Source: Copromyces sp. CBS 386.78
Taxonomy: Eukaryota > Ascomycota > Sordariomycetes > Sordariales > Sordariaceae
Direction of reading: 5' to 3'
Length of the DNA: 64,000 bases
Assembly: GCA_030685235.1 (NCBI GenBank)
Contig: MU839079.1
Span: 310,001 to 374,000 of the forward strand
Positions 8,828 to 21,354 of the stretch are shown here, one piece after another; within the stretch, counting starts at the first letter, position 1; each line of letters opens with the position of its first letter. Under the pieces are notes generated by a model. That model had not been told where the DNA came from. It did no database searches and saw only the letters and a list, made by a program, of their open reading frames with translations. Both the position numbers and the translations under genes were made by a program.

Positions 8828-11359
8828 CTAACACCATCTTTCCGCTGGTTCACGCCACTTGACGCCAAGGATCTCGAAGATCTTTCTCTCATCTCTGCCC
8901 TCAACCAACTCTCCCTCCGTGACCTTCGCCCTATCACGTCCCCTCATCACCTCCTTGTATAAGCCCCTCTGGTTCAACCGCATCCCCTTCTTGGATGCAA
9001 GGAGGCGCATACTCCGGTTGAAGATGTCGTTACCAGTGAAGTAGATCAATGCAGCGCCGTACTCTGTTTCGGGAACCAGCAGAAAGTCTACCCTGCGCCA
9101 TATAGGTTGTGGAGTTTTGGACGACGGTGACTTGGTTGATCTCCTGGTTATCACCCTGTCGCTTGCGGGTTTGTGTTCTCGCGGAAGCACACAGCAGCCA
9201 AGCCATTTACTGCCTGGTCCATCCTTCCCTCTCCGATTCGCATGAAGCGCTGACAGAGTAGCGACAACACAACCCTTGTCCGTAAGCACCTTTAGCAGCT
9301 GCTCGAAGAAGGGAACCAGATCGGCTGATGATGTGGTATTCTTCTTGGTAACAATGAAATCCACATCCCTTGAGCTCTCAGCTCCACGGCGATAGCTCCC
9401 ACCTATGACCAACTCGACAGATGGATCAATCTGCGCTGCTTCTTTTTTGATGAAGTCGCCTAGGGCAGCCACTTCGCTTCTTTGAATGCGCGTGTTCAGG
9501 TCATCGTAGTGGTCAATACCAATCTGTTGATTGGGCGTCAAATTTGCTTTCTGTTTCAAATCATCCAGCGTCCTGAAGCCCTTAGAAATCCACTTATTGG
9601 CGCGCCCTGTCCCAACATCGTAAATCTTGAGGAATGTGGCGAGAACGCGGTCTAGCGGGGAGTCTTGAGCATACTCCAGACGCCGTAGGGAATCAGTTGT
9701 GACAATTTCTTCGATCTTTTCGGCCAATCTCTTCCCGACGTTGGGGAGAAGATATGCTTGCTCTGCTGTGGTAATCTTGGTGTTCTGGCGCTTGAGAGTA
9801 GTAATAGCTTTGCGGTAGGCTGTAGTGCGCCAATGATCAGAAATCCGGCTGTAGTAGTCGCACATCGACTGGAGAACTTCAATCGTCCTGGCATTAGGGT
9901 TTTGTGACTCAGTGACTTTGTCCTTAGTCCCGCCCTTGTTGCAAGCAAATCGATCTTCAAATTCGATCTTTTTCTGAGTAGGTCGGCGTGTTCTTTGTGA
10001 CCGACGCGTATGGACATGTTCATCTGCAGAGCCCTCCTCCATTTCAGATTCAGATATCGTTTCCTCCCGGCGGGAGATGGCTGACTGGTCATCATCTTCT
10101 AGAGGATCGTCCAAAGGAAGATCTTTGTACTGCTGGAGGAGTTCGATACACTCCGAAAGCTCGTCCTTCGGATCTTCTTTTGGGGAACGGTTTCGGCGAC
10201 TAGAAGATAGTCTCGGAAGGGTACTCGTTGAGCAATGACTTTCAGAGAGTAGGCTTGGGATGATGGGTGGCCTCGGTTCTGGTATGTAATCATCATCCCC
10301 CAAGTCTGCAGCTGTTTGCCCCTCAACCGCAGGCTTATCGTGCCTCTGTACGTCAACTGACTCGGCCTGAGGGACTGACTCCTCACTCTGTGATTGTGTT
10401 TTATCCTGCGAGCTAGGGACCTGCTTTCTCCTCTTTGCCGTCGAAACCTTGACCTGTAGCGACCGATTGGAGGTTTGAGATGGAGCATGGGCATCTGCTG
10501 TCTGTACGATGATTGTCGATGAAACAGGAGGAGGCCGACCTGGAATGTGATAGCGAGCCTGGTCCGGGTTAAGGATAGTGCGGAACTGAATACAATCTAT
10601 GGGATATTCTTCGTTAACAACGACTGGAGCAGATGGCGTAGGGGTAGCTTCTAGAATCGTCTGGATATCATGGTAGGCTAGACGCTTATCGACAATGACA
10701 TGAGTAGCCTCCCTCAGAGAGCGAACCCACTTGGCCCCGTATTCCTGGGCTCTGGCAATGCGTAGTCGGCGGGCGGCGGCAACGTCGTCGTTGGGAATGT
10801 AGAAGAACGAGAGAGTGCGTAGTATCTGGTCTGCTTCGGGTACAGTTTTTGTCTCGGATTGGCGCTTCCGCTTCCTCGTAGAAGACATGCCTGACGGAGA
10901 TTGTTGAGTGGAGGATGAAACAAGACCAGTTGATGATGGTATGGGCAACGTCGCACTTCTCTGTAGCGAAGGAGGAACCGGCCGAGCTGAGCTTGTGCTT
11001 GGTTGTGGTGTTTCTGTTACCACGAAGGAAGCATCCGAGACATTGGTCGAGTCTCTTGTATTGTTGAGAGCAGTTTTTCGAAGATTCTGTGTTCCGGGGG
11101 TGGCTTTGATGACGAGATCGATTCGCGATGTTTTGGAGACTGGAGTAGAAGTTGTCGCTGCCGGCTGTGTTTGAGGAATCGTTGGGGTCTTTGGCTTGGA
11201 CTTTGGCTTTGGCTTCGCCTTGGAGTTGAAGAAAGCCTTGCTTCTTGCGCGATGTTCTTGCTCCTTGGTATCGAATTTCTCGTCATCACTGATGGTCTCG
11301 CTGAGAGCGTCCAGCACCTCGAAAAATGCGACCTTTTCTTGGAGTGTTTGGAAGCTCAT
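8828..11359 (-). CDS. Family X DNA polymerase (Pol lambda / Pol4-like) with BRCT domain
   Basis: Single-exon gene of 843 residues, start ATG at 11359. Family X polymerases fill gaps in base-excision repair and non-homologous end joining in the nucleus. A disordered, Lys/Pro-rich N-terminus with KPKPKSKPK leads into a BRCT-like region (about 180-275: LRTLSFFYIPNDDVAAARRL...AKWVRSLREATHVIVD). A long acidic/basic linker follows, then the 8-kDa helix-hairpin-helix domain (YYSRISDHWRTTAYRKAITT; LPNVGKRLAEKI). The catalytic domain has IGGSYRRG, the metal-binding pair in SRDVDFIVT, the third carboxylate in WRRVDFLLV, and the FTGNDIFNRSMR motif. The end KIFEILGVKWREPAERW is typical. The long linker makes it larger than human Pol lambda (575). 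Lambda versus mu type cannot be decided by eye. Confidence 0.92.
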   Translation of the reverse strand: MSFQTLQEKVAFFEVLDALSETISDDEKFDTKEQEHRARSKAFFNSKAKPKPKSKPKTPTIPQTQPAATTSTPVSKTSRIDLVIKATPGTQNLRKTALNNTRDSTNVSDASFVVTETPQPSTSSARPVPPSLQRSATLPIPSSTGLVSSSTQQSPSGMSSTRKRKRQSETKTVPEADQILRTLSFFYIPNDDVAAARRLRIARAQEYGAKWVRSLREATHVIVDKRLAYHDIQTILEATPTPSAPVVVNEEYPIDCIQFRTILNPDQARYHIPGRPPPVSSTIIVQTADAHAPSQTSNRSLQVKVSTAKRRKQVPSSQDKTQSQSEESVPQAESVDVQRHDKPAVEGQTAADLGDDDYIPEPRPPIIPSLLSESHCSTSTLPRLSSSRRNRSPKEDPKDELSECIELLQQYKDLPLDDPLEDDDQSAISRREETISESEMEEGSADEHVHTRRSQRTRRPTQKKIEFEDRFACNKGGTKDKVTESQNPNARTIEVLQSMCDYYSRISDHWRTTAYRKAITTLKRQNTKITTAEQAYLLPNVGKRLAEKIEEIVTTDSLRRLEYAQDSPLDRVLATFLKIYDVGTGRANKWISKGFRTLDDLKQKANLTPNQQIGIDHYDDLNTRIQRSEVAALGDFIKKEAAQIDPSVELVIGGSYRRGAESSRDVDFIVTKKNTTSSADLVPFFEQLLKVLTDKGCVVATLSALHANRRGKDGPGSKWLGCCVLPREHKPASDRVITRRSTKSPSSKTPQPIWRRVDFLLVPETEYGAALIYFTGNDIFNRSMRLLASKKGMRLNQRGLYKEVMRGRDRAKVTEGELVEGRDERKIFEILGVKWREPAERWC

Positions 11360-12443
11360 CTTGGTCGGTCAATTGCGTGCGTTGCTCGGTTGCGACAAGT
11401 GTGAGCCTCAAAATCACGGTGGATGCAATATCGGTTGATCATGTCACCGCTTCGGGCTTCCATCCTTTGTCCGACTTCAGCAGCGGCTGCGGTTGCCTGG
11501 ATTGGTTGACTCGTCCGAACTCGGACCTGAGAACATACGGTCGTTTACACAAGATGGAGGGTACGTCCGTAGTGTGGAAGTCGCTCCATGACTCCGCGCA
11601 ATGTCGAGCGGCAGTCGCCACAATGGAGAGGCAGGAGAGATTGTCCCGCAGTTGCCTGAAATCGAAACAAGTTTGTCGTCGCAGTCGGGATTTTGTTTGG
11701 ATCGCGCTGACCCCTTGTAGCTGATGTGGGGCAGAAAGTTCTTTGGCCGGGAAACAGGCGCGAAAGTCGAGCGATAGCACGTGGTTGCGCCCGGTCCCGC
11801 TACCAATTTCTTGGCTTTCAGGGGCACGTTGGGGGGCACTGGAGGGATGACGCCGATAGGTCGGCCGATACTGGCAGCTGTAAAATGGGGTGTGCCCAGC
11901 CCAGTGGCGGTCTGTTGCAACAACCTCCAATTCGCTGGCGGCCGTCATTCGCCAATCTGGGCGTCACAGCTTCCTCCTTCCCCCTTTTCGTTACAATTTA
12001 GATACACAACAAGGACATCATCGACAACACTCACGACTAAAATCTTCAACTCCCGTCCCCGACCGAATAAGGCCCTGTCCGCTCCCTTGCTTCACGTCCA
12101 CATTGCTTCTCCCATAATTCCACCTGGCGACAAGCTGCCCGTCATTTCTCTTGTCCAGCGACCCATCTTCATCACTACCACGCAGTCCACGCTAGCGTAC
12201 TTACAACTATTTGCTGCTAATTCGAGAGCATCCTCAACGTTCAATTGACTTGACCGTTTGAGAGTTGTTGCCCGTCGCTAGGTACCTACCTACACAACCA
12301 GTCCGGCCCTTATTGCTCCGTCGAGTCCCGTCTTCTTCGCAACTCCAGTCCGAGATCTCATCGCTCCTTATTTCAATCATCCACCATCAATCACGTCCTA
12401 TCTACTGCAGCATCCAAGTTCACATCTCGTGTAAGCCGGTATC
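11360..12443. other. Divergent intergenic region, polymerase X / MOB2
   Basis: About 1.1 kb between two divergent starts. It is moderately GC-rich and contains overlapping open frames on both strands (about 11440-11950), none with recognisable protein content. The last 400 bases, rich in CA and CT, look like the MOB2 5' leader. No repeat or RNA gene seen. Confidence 0.45.
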
Positions 12444-14049
12444 ATGTCGAACCTCTTTTCTGGAATGTAGGTACCCGTTCTTCTTTATGTCTCTCTGTCA
12501 TCTCACATGCTCGTCACTTCTGTTTCTCTCCACAGTTGGCCTAGTGGCATTCACTTGTGAGAGGCTGCGATTGGATGGTCATCGCCCATCCGTGTCTCTG
12601 GTTTCTCGGGATCCATATGTCTCGGTTCTGCTTTCTCATATTGTCAGCCATCATATGTCATTATGCTACCGTGATGGGTATGACGGCCGTCCCTTACGCG
12701 GCACTTTTGGCCTTGAGCCGCCTCGAGTCGCATGGTCTGTTCAGGGGTCACCCAGACACAACGGCCGGGCAGCACGCACAGTACATATACTATCATATAG
12801 TGTCCTGTCACGACGACACTGCCGTTACGTTTGAGCGTTCTTTGTCCTCCATCATCCTCCCATATCCGGTTCTGAATACAAAGCATGTCTCGAATTTGTC
12901 GACAGATTCTGACCCAACCAGAAATGCCCGCCTGAGAGGCACGGCAAACAAAACCGCGTCAAACAAAACCCCCCAATCACCCGCCACCGACGATGTTCAC
13001 CATCATATGCCCTCACCCAGCAACCATTCGGTCTCCAGCCAGAGCTCAGCCAACCTGTCATCCAAGCTGCCGCCACTTCCCGCCTCACCCTCACTATCTC
13101 AGTCGATCGGTATGATGGGCACTGGTGAAGAGGCACTGAACGCTTATCACCTCCCCAGGCCACTACCACTGTGGCTGAACCCTACTGCCGCCAAGCACAT
13201 CGTCAAGGGCAACTTCATGACACTGAGCGCTAGGCCCAAGACGGTGGAGCAGGGCGAGTGGATTGCCCATCAAGGTATTTCATCATTAACCTTGTCCTTG
13301 ACCGTAACGCGTGTGCCCGCTGACAGTATCATATAGTGGTTGAGCATTATCGCAACTTGTGGAACTTTGTCAGAGTGATATACGAAAAGGAGGAGGATGG
13401 AAAGTCGATTTGCAACTCCACCACCTGCCCCAGGATGTCCGCTGGAACGTAAGAACGGAAACCCTCAATGCCCATGCTGAAGCACCTCAAGGATATGTCT
13501 GACAGGAATGGGCACAGGAACCACTCGTACACGTGGCTAAACAGCCGCTTTGAGCCCATTGAGCTCCCAGCATACGAGTATATCACTCTCATGCAGCGGT
13601 GGATTTCAGGCAAGATTGACGATACCAAGATCTTCCCCACCGAGGCGTCGGGGGTCTCGTTTGCGCATAACCCTCAGATTACTACGACGGCACTTTTGAC
13701 GGGTCCTGACGACTGGATCGGCAAGCGCAGCGGATTCCCAAAGGAGTTTTTCAACATCTGCCAGACCGTCTTCCTCCAGATGTTTCGCGTCTACGCTCAC
13801 CTTTACTGGGCCCACTTTACGGAGCCCTTCTACCACCTGAACTTGGAGAAGCAACTCAACAGCTGTTTCAGCCACTTTGTGCTGACTGCTACCGCTCTCG
13901 ATATGCTCAAGCCGGCCGAGCTTGAGCCAATGCAGCCTTTGATCGACCTCTGGGCCGCCAACGGTACCTTCCCACCGGAATCAAAGGCTTACGAGTACGC
14001 CAACCTCAAGGTCGGCACCCGCCTGATGCAGATGGCAGGCCTGGCCTAA
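12444..14049 (+). CDS. MOB2-type NDR kinase activator
   Basis: MOB proteins bind and activate NDR/LATS kinases. The MOB2 group partners with Cbk1/COT-1-type kinases in polarised growth. Four exons, 12444-12466, 12922-13274, 13337-13448 and 13518-14049, give 339 residues. The tiny first exon encodes MSNLFSGI, similar to fungal MOB2 starts, and joins to NARLRGTANKT across a 455-base intron. A Ser/Pro-rich region precedes LPLWLNPTAAKHIVKGNF. The zinc site is formed by C-x4-C in ICNSTTCPRMSAG and the histidines of RVYAHLYWAHF. In the last intron the second of two in-frame AGs (13516-13517) was chosen because it keeps the family spacing MSAG-x4-YxW. The first-intron boundaries are the least certain part. 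Confidence 0.85.
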
Positions 14050-15260
14050 TCACCGAAACATTAATACAGGGGGATGTAATGAGAAAAGAGGGCATGTCAT
14101 GACGAGGTTTATCAACATGTGGAGTTTCTCGATCTATCCGGGTTTTTGTTGGGTTACACTAGAGGATAAGTAGTGGCCATGTGTGTGCATTGAACCGGAG
14201 TCAGATGTGGCAGGCAAGAAAAGCGATGGATGAGGAGACTTATACCAAGACAAAGTATCTTTTATATACCTGGGCGAAATTATTCGGGCTTGTTGAAGAA
14301 AATGACTACTTGTTGCTGCGGGGATGTTGACTCGAGATGGCAAGGAGGCAGTCGTCAGCATATTTGGTCCCTGTACAAAAAGATGGCTGAGACGGACGTT
14401 TGGACTGATGGTCCATTTTCAATGGATCTAAAGGCGGTGGGAAAGAAATAAGATATCGGTATCATTCTACACGAACACCCAAGTCAACTCACTTCCAAAA
14501 CCTACTACACTCAACAACATTGATGCCTCACGATGTGGTCACACCACCTGATGCCAACGGTTCTCGACGTCGACATGGGAGCACGGGCTAGCGCCAAAGT
14601 GGCAAGCACCACGGGCAGGGGGCCAGTGGAGTGCTCCAAAAAAGGGTCCAAAGTTCCGTCAACGGGCCAGACTGCCAAGACAAACTCAAAAACGCTAGAG
14701 CAAAAGGGGACAAGCCTGAAGAAGGGACGGCGTCGCGGGGCAAGAGATCGGATAATGCGATAAAGCGTGCAGCCCCATGTTCGGGCGCGCTGTCCCTGTC
14801 ACAAGTGCCTGCGCGGATGTCGGACAGCCCTGTGCGTGTTGTGTGACGACTCGCAGTTGCGGTTTGCGGGCAGGCGGGAAAGGGGACCCCACCACCCAGG
14901 AACTGAAGCGCAGCACAAGAAGTGGGGGGTGTGGATCAGTTTTGGCAACCCAATTTCTTACGGCCAGGCAAAAAGTTGAGGCAAGGCAAGGCCATGCTGG
15001 ACCCGTCTGGGCGTCCACACTGCACAAGCAATTGCCATTGCGGCAGACTGAAGAAAACTTCACAAGCATCCCGCCCTTGACCAGTGCCTCTCCATCCTCC
15101 TTCCCACTTTTTATCTCCATACTCTGAGCTGCCCTGCAAATTTTCCAGCTTTGCACTTTCCTCTTCTTTTGATTCTTCCTTTTGGTTTTTACACCAATTC
15201 ATCTTCAATTCTTGTCTGTCTTCCCAACACAAACAGCATCATCAAACAACAACAGTCAAG
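14050..15260. other. Intergenic region, MOB2 to PRMT1
   Basis: About 1.2 kb between two genes on the same strand. The first part is the MOB2 3' region and the last 200 bases are a CT/CA-rich leader before the PRMT1 start. Nothing else recognised. Confidence 0.4.
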
Positions 15261-16670
<1,410 letters not shown>

Positions 16671-18611
16671 TGGATACCATTTGCTTGAGTATTTACTAGA
16701 CAAAAAGTGTCAAATCGGCGAGTCCAAAAGGACAACGCGAGCTGCTTATCCATTGGAGAATGTCGAAGAGATGTGGTTGAGCTCACAGTATTCACGAAAG
16801 TTTTTGGGGGTATTGGGAATTTGCACGGCGTCTTAAAAGAGGAGGGGTTGCTTTTTATAACCTTGGGTTTTGTGTTTTTTCATATACGATTTTCCTTTTT
16901 ACGAACTCTCTAGCGGGACCAGGGGTTTTCTTAGATATCCAGCAGCGGAATGGAAGCGCGCGCGGAGAGACATACAAATAAGGGAACTCTCTTATATGCT
17001 CTGTAATACACAGGGTAAAAATCGAGTCAAGTGCTTAAAACTGAAGTACGATGCTACCACAAACGCGATACGTTAGACCGGTTGGTGATGTTGAAATAAG
17101 CTACCGCGCCGCGCCCACCCTAGTATGACCGAATGGACGTTAAAATAAAGTTGCTGAGCTTATTGGTAGGAAACGCCGACTGAACAAAAGTATGATGGAC
17201 GTTGGAATAAAGGCGCTGAGCTTGTTGGTTCCTAACAAAAGGACTAGAAAGAACAAAAAGAATGGGGTTGTTTATTGGTGATGGTTGAAGGAAGGAGTGG
17301 GGGCGGCAAGGGATGAAGACGACAGACCCAACGTTGAAATAAAGTTTGTCTGAGCTTGTTGGTGAGGAAACGCCGGCTGATGAAAGAAGATGGACGTCGA
17401 AATAAGGTTGATGAAGTTGTGCCTTGCTAATAGCTGCTGACGAAAGTTGCATGAAAAGGGCAGCGGCAAGCAAGTAGGTATGCAAGGGATAAAGTGAAAA
17501 AGAACCAACTGAGTCAAAGTGTTATGCCCATATCTTCTTTTGGTGTGATGTGCGGGACGGATTGTTAGGAGTTCATCGGTACTGGCTGGAACACAAAACA
17601 TAAGGTAGCCACTCTTTCTTCTATCGGCGTTTACATGCCACCAACAAGCTCAACATGTTTATTTCGACGTCCGCGTCGTAGTCCGCTTAAGGTTATTTGC
17701 TTAATTTCGACGTCCTCCGAACATCCGAAACCCTTGCCTCGTTGAGGTAGATTCTCGAAATTTCTCGTCTCAGTGACAAAAGAGTTCACATTGCTCCAGT
17801 CTGAAGGGAAAGCAACCAACAAGAGCACGAGATGTGTGCAGAGAGGAGATATATATAGAAGGGAGAGGTATGATTTAACTATCTGCTTTACGTACGCACT
17901 ACATGATTTGATTTACAGGTTTGTTTGTAGGAATTAGGAAAGTTCTCATGTCCATGTTCTTCATTTCAGGTCATTCGATGTTTCTGCTTCTCTCTGGTTT
18001 GCTGCTCTTGCCGTTGAAAACAGCCTCATCTTCTTCTTCTTCCACACCGAATTTTTGAAGTTTTCCCTTCCCTACCAACGTTTTGTTCCCTATATGTTCA
18101 AGTACCTCCCTTGTACACTACATCATGACAGACAATACAAGAAGAAGCAAGATGAGCAAACCTCAAGTGAGTATAGCTAGAGGTGACGCCCAAAGAAGAT
18201 CAATCCTATCAAAGAAGATCCTATCGTCGCCCAACTTTTATTGCTGAACTTTTGTCGCTGAGCTTTTTGAACCTGAAGTGGAAATCATCACGCTTTTCGG
18301 TGCTGTAAAAAAAAAAAAGAACCCAGAATTCCACCCACCCACCTGTGAAAGACCCGACAGAAGCCCATCCACTCCTCTATATCCACACACGCCACGCTAT
18401 CAACACCAATTTTCGCCTTTCGCTTCTTCGCTTTTTGATTTCCCCAAACCAGGATGATGAAACCAACCACCCAACCAATCAATCATCGAATTATGAAAGG
18501 CCATATCATGAAAGCAAGAAAATATAAAACCGCTGTTCCGCTAAACCCGCCTGAACCCTAGGTATCAAGAAGAAGTCCAAGAGACAGACAGACTTCCGCA
18601 AAAAAAAAGGT
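16671..18611. other. Gene-poor interval with a degenerate repeat cluster
   Basis: Nearly 2 kb without a supported gene. The 3' end of PRMT1 runs into it. The repeat cluster at 17132-17672 is listed separately. A run of about 12 A lies at 18307-18318. An open frame at 17120-17485 (minus strand) is made by the repeats and was not called. Confidence 0.5.
17132..17672. repeat. Degenerate direct and inverted short-repeat cluster
   Basis: Four direct, diverged copies of a unit beginning GGACGTTGAAATAAAG and continuing TGAGCTTGTTGGT lie at about 17132-17182, 17194-17231, 17326-17386 and 17389-17420. Two of them extend into AGGAAACGCCGRCTGA. One inverted copy lies at about 17636-17672, immediately followed by a second partial inverted match to GGACGTCGAAAT. 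Spacing is irregular, so it is not a simple satellite. Differences between copies are partly C/T and G/A. Its origin is unknown: decayed element ends or a local duplication are both possible. Confidence 0.6.
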
Positions 18612-19598
18612 CTAGCGACGACCCCCCGGCCCCCGTCCATACCGATAAGGATCCCTCGGATCAAAGTGTTTCCCCATAAACATGGGCTGAAAAGGCGGCT
18701 CGCTCCTGGCCATGCCGTCCCACTCTGGTTCGCGCTCGGGGATGGCGTCTTCCTCGACAGGGGGCGTGTTGGGATAAGTTTCTTCTGCGCCGGCGTTGTG
18801 TGGCGCCAAAATCCGCTGAGGTTCTTTGAAAGAAGAGGGAGGCTTGAGACAGCCTGCGCCTTCTTCGAAGCTTGATTTGAGGATTGAGTCGGTGGGGGAG
18901 TTGGAGCAGGCGGTTGACGATGAGGAGGAAGAGGAGTTCTAATCCGTCTCCTCCTTCGTCTTTGTCTTGTCAACGTAAGTGCGGTTATCGTCGTCGTCGT
19001 CGTCGGAGAAGTAGTTGTTGCCCGAGTTGAACGCTGGATCCCAAGGGGAATCCTCTTCGACAACGCCTAGGCCTTGACGATGGCGAGGACGCCAGATAGA
19101 GGTGGCTTCTTCGAGTGGGATAGTCGCGCTCCGGCGGGTTCGGGTGCGCAAGGTTGGGGGATATTGGTAAGGAACCTGGCCACCTACACCAGCACCATCA
19201 ATGCGGTCGGATACCCCCTCAGACAACCGCGAGGGAGTGAGACGCTCGCGATTATACGTGTGACCAACATCTTGATTACCGCGACCGTCAGTACTAGAAG
19301 AAGTATCATTATGTTGAGAAATAGATCTAGACGACGACGACAGAGTAGCTAAAGGCGCATCAGGATGAGGCTGGAGGGGGGAACCGTCATGCGGCCTCTC
19401 CCCAAGAGTTTGCGCCCGCCGCCGCGCCAGAAACTCGCGCCTCTCCCGCTCATGCTCGCGTTTTTCCATCTTTGTCCGCTCCTCCCACTCCTTGGCTGTC
19501 TCAGGACGGCCATTCTCACTTTGCCTTCGCCTTATAAGAAATGATTCGAAATCTTGCCCGCTCCAAGGTGCCCAAGAACGCCGTAAAATAGACTCCAC
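18612..19598 (-). CDS. Putative protein-coding gene, structure unresolved (contains an in-frame stop)
   Basis: Minus-strand reading frame with coding appearance. The part from 19640 to 18939 is rich in Glu/Arg (AKEWEERTK, EKREHERERREFLARRR) and ends in FSDDDDDD and KTKTKEETD followed by TAG. The same frame then continues without further stops to a TAG at 18612, passing a Ser run and PPFQPMFMGKHFDPRDPYRY. The frame is also open upstream to the stop codon of the AGM1 gene. The first ATG is at 19469, yet codons before it look equally coding. Introns, a 5' exon elsewhere, or stop readthrough could explain this; I could not find canonical splice sites that solve it. No family recognised. Confidence 0.4.
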
Positions 19599-19640
19599 AA
19601 AATTATCACTATCTGGGTCCGTACTAGAACCATGCCTGCT

Positions 19641-21354
19641 CTACTGGCTGTTTCCGCCGAATCGCTCAATAATCTGCGCAACCTGCTTGGCGAGCTCCGT
19701 GGCCTCACTGTTGGTGGCCGCCTCGGCGTACACGCGGCAGGCGTTCTCGGTACCACTGGCGCGGGCAAAGGCGCGGGCATCCTTGTACTTCTTGACGGCG
19801 GCATCGATCTGCTCCTGGGCACCTTCAGGGTGAGACAGGCGGCGCTCGGCATCGGTGGTCTGGAAGAGGTCCTTGTTGCCGACGACGACGCGGACAAGCC
19901 TGTTGGGAAGATCGTTGTAGGTCATGGCCCAGTCACGGAGGGACCAGTTCTTGTGCGCCAGGATGACCTCAACGAGAAGCATGTCGGAAATGGCATCACC
20001 GACGGTCTGGTTGATCAGGTCGCTGAGCGCGGCAAGGGTGGTGAGAGCATCCTGCTGGGCGGGAGATTGCGGCTCGGTGGTCTTGAAGGCTCTCAGAGCG
20101 TCGGGGGAGAAGAGAACGGTGCCGTGGCCGTTGGCCTCGAAGTAGACACCGATATCGAAGCTCTGGGCGACGTGGTGGAGGTGCTTAACGCCAGTGGGAG
20201 TGCACATGACGGGAAGCTTGAGGTGGGAGCGAATGTAGTTGGTGCTGGCACCGTTGGCATAGGCGGTCTGGACAACACCAATACGGAGCTCATCCTGCAG
20301 ACCGGCGCCCTGGACGAGGTCACCGATAAAGGAGGCAGCAAGCGAGGAGATGCGGTCGCCGTCGAGCATGAAGAAGCCGGTATCGGGGTCCACCCAGTAG
20401 TAGATCAGGCGGTCGGCATCGCCATCGAGAGAGCAGGTCCTGACGCCGGGCTGGGGCGCGGGCTTGGGGGGAGCGCGTTGCTTGGTCTTGACGAAATCGG
20501 CACCGGACTAGGAGAAAGGGAAAAGAAGTCAGTATCGAATGTCACCATAGCAGAATATACAGACTTGAGCTACTTACGTCGAGGTTGAGGACCTCAGGGC
20601 GCAGAACGTCGTCGTTGACAATCTTGACGTCCCAGTCGACCTTGTCCTTGGGAATATGCTTAAGGAACTCGGCGAGCTTGGGACCTCCGACTCCGTTGGC
20701 GCAATCGACGACCAAGGGGCCGTTGATTCTCCTACCCTTCAAGGCGCGGACGAAAGCATCGGCCATCTTCTTGTAGTATCCGACTTCGCTGACCTCGCCG
20801 TACGAGGTAGGGGTGCCCTCAGTGTTGGTAGCGCGGACCAAGTAGTGCAGCTGAGGGGTAGTCAAGATCTTGTAGTCGACATGCTCGGTTTCGGTAGCGT
20901 CCAAGGCGGCAGCAAGGGCGGTGACAAGAGTGTGACCGGATGGCCTCGTATCGCGCCCATAGATGACCTTGGCGGGGGCGCTCAAGTCGACCTTGAGCTC
21001 GGTCGCAAGCTGGTTGTAGTATTGGACAAGGGCTTCGGGGCTAGGAGCGTTGACGAGGTTGGTCGCGAGGCGCTCCCAGTCCTGCTCAAGCATCTCGCCC
21101 ATGGGATCGACGATCTTGACACCATTGTCGACGGCGGGGTTGTGGGAAGCAGTGATCATAACACCGATGGTCTGGGAGTTCAGCTTGCGGCTGCGTAGGG
21201 AGGCCAGCAAGCCGACGCGGAAGGTGACGCCCTCGAGCAGATCAGCCTTCATGCGGAACCCCGCAGTGCCGTACTTGTATAGCTGCCCCTTCTCCAAGGG
21301 AACAATGGCATGCTTCTGGGCAGCCGCCAGGATGCGTTCGTCGTGTTGCGCCAT
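19641..21354 (-). CDS. AGM1: Phosphoacetylglucosamine mutase
   Basis: Converts GlcNAc-6-P to GlcNAc-1-P in the cytosolic route to UDP-GlcNAc, the precursor of chitin, N-glycans and GPI anchors. Two exons, 20578-21354 and 19641-20507, encode 547 residues, the normal size. The phosphoserine loop is VMITASHNPAVDNG, the metal-binding loop CSLDGDADR is just after the intron, sugar-binding elements are CTPTGVKHLHH and FEANGHGT, and the phosphate loop is RASGTENACRVYAEA. The intron has donor GTAAGT and acceptor CTAG. The stop is TAG at 19641-19643; the frame stays open beyond it (see 18612-19598). Confidence 0.95.

Noticed and set aside
11439..11948. Overlapping open frames on both strands upstream of the polymerase X gene
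   Set aside because: No recognisable motif, no good start context and similar openness in several frames, as expected of GC-rich promoter DNA.
12467..12921. Open frames inside the predicted first MOB2 intron (12557 onward)
   Set aside because: They continue in frame into MOB2 exon 2, but the translated sequence has no MOB similarity, whereas splicing from MSNLFSGI matches fungal MOB2 starts.
17120..17485. Minus-strand frame with a signal-peptide-like start
   Set aside because: The translation is produced by the degenerate repeat units at 17.1-17.4 kb and has no splice or family support.
19632..20588. 318-codon plus-strand open frame opposite AGM1
   Set aside because: Antisense shadow; the minus strand carries all phosphohexomutase motifs.
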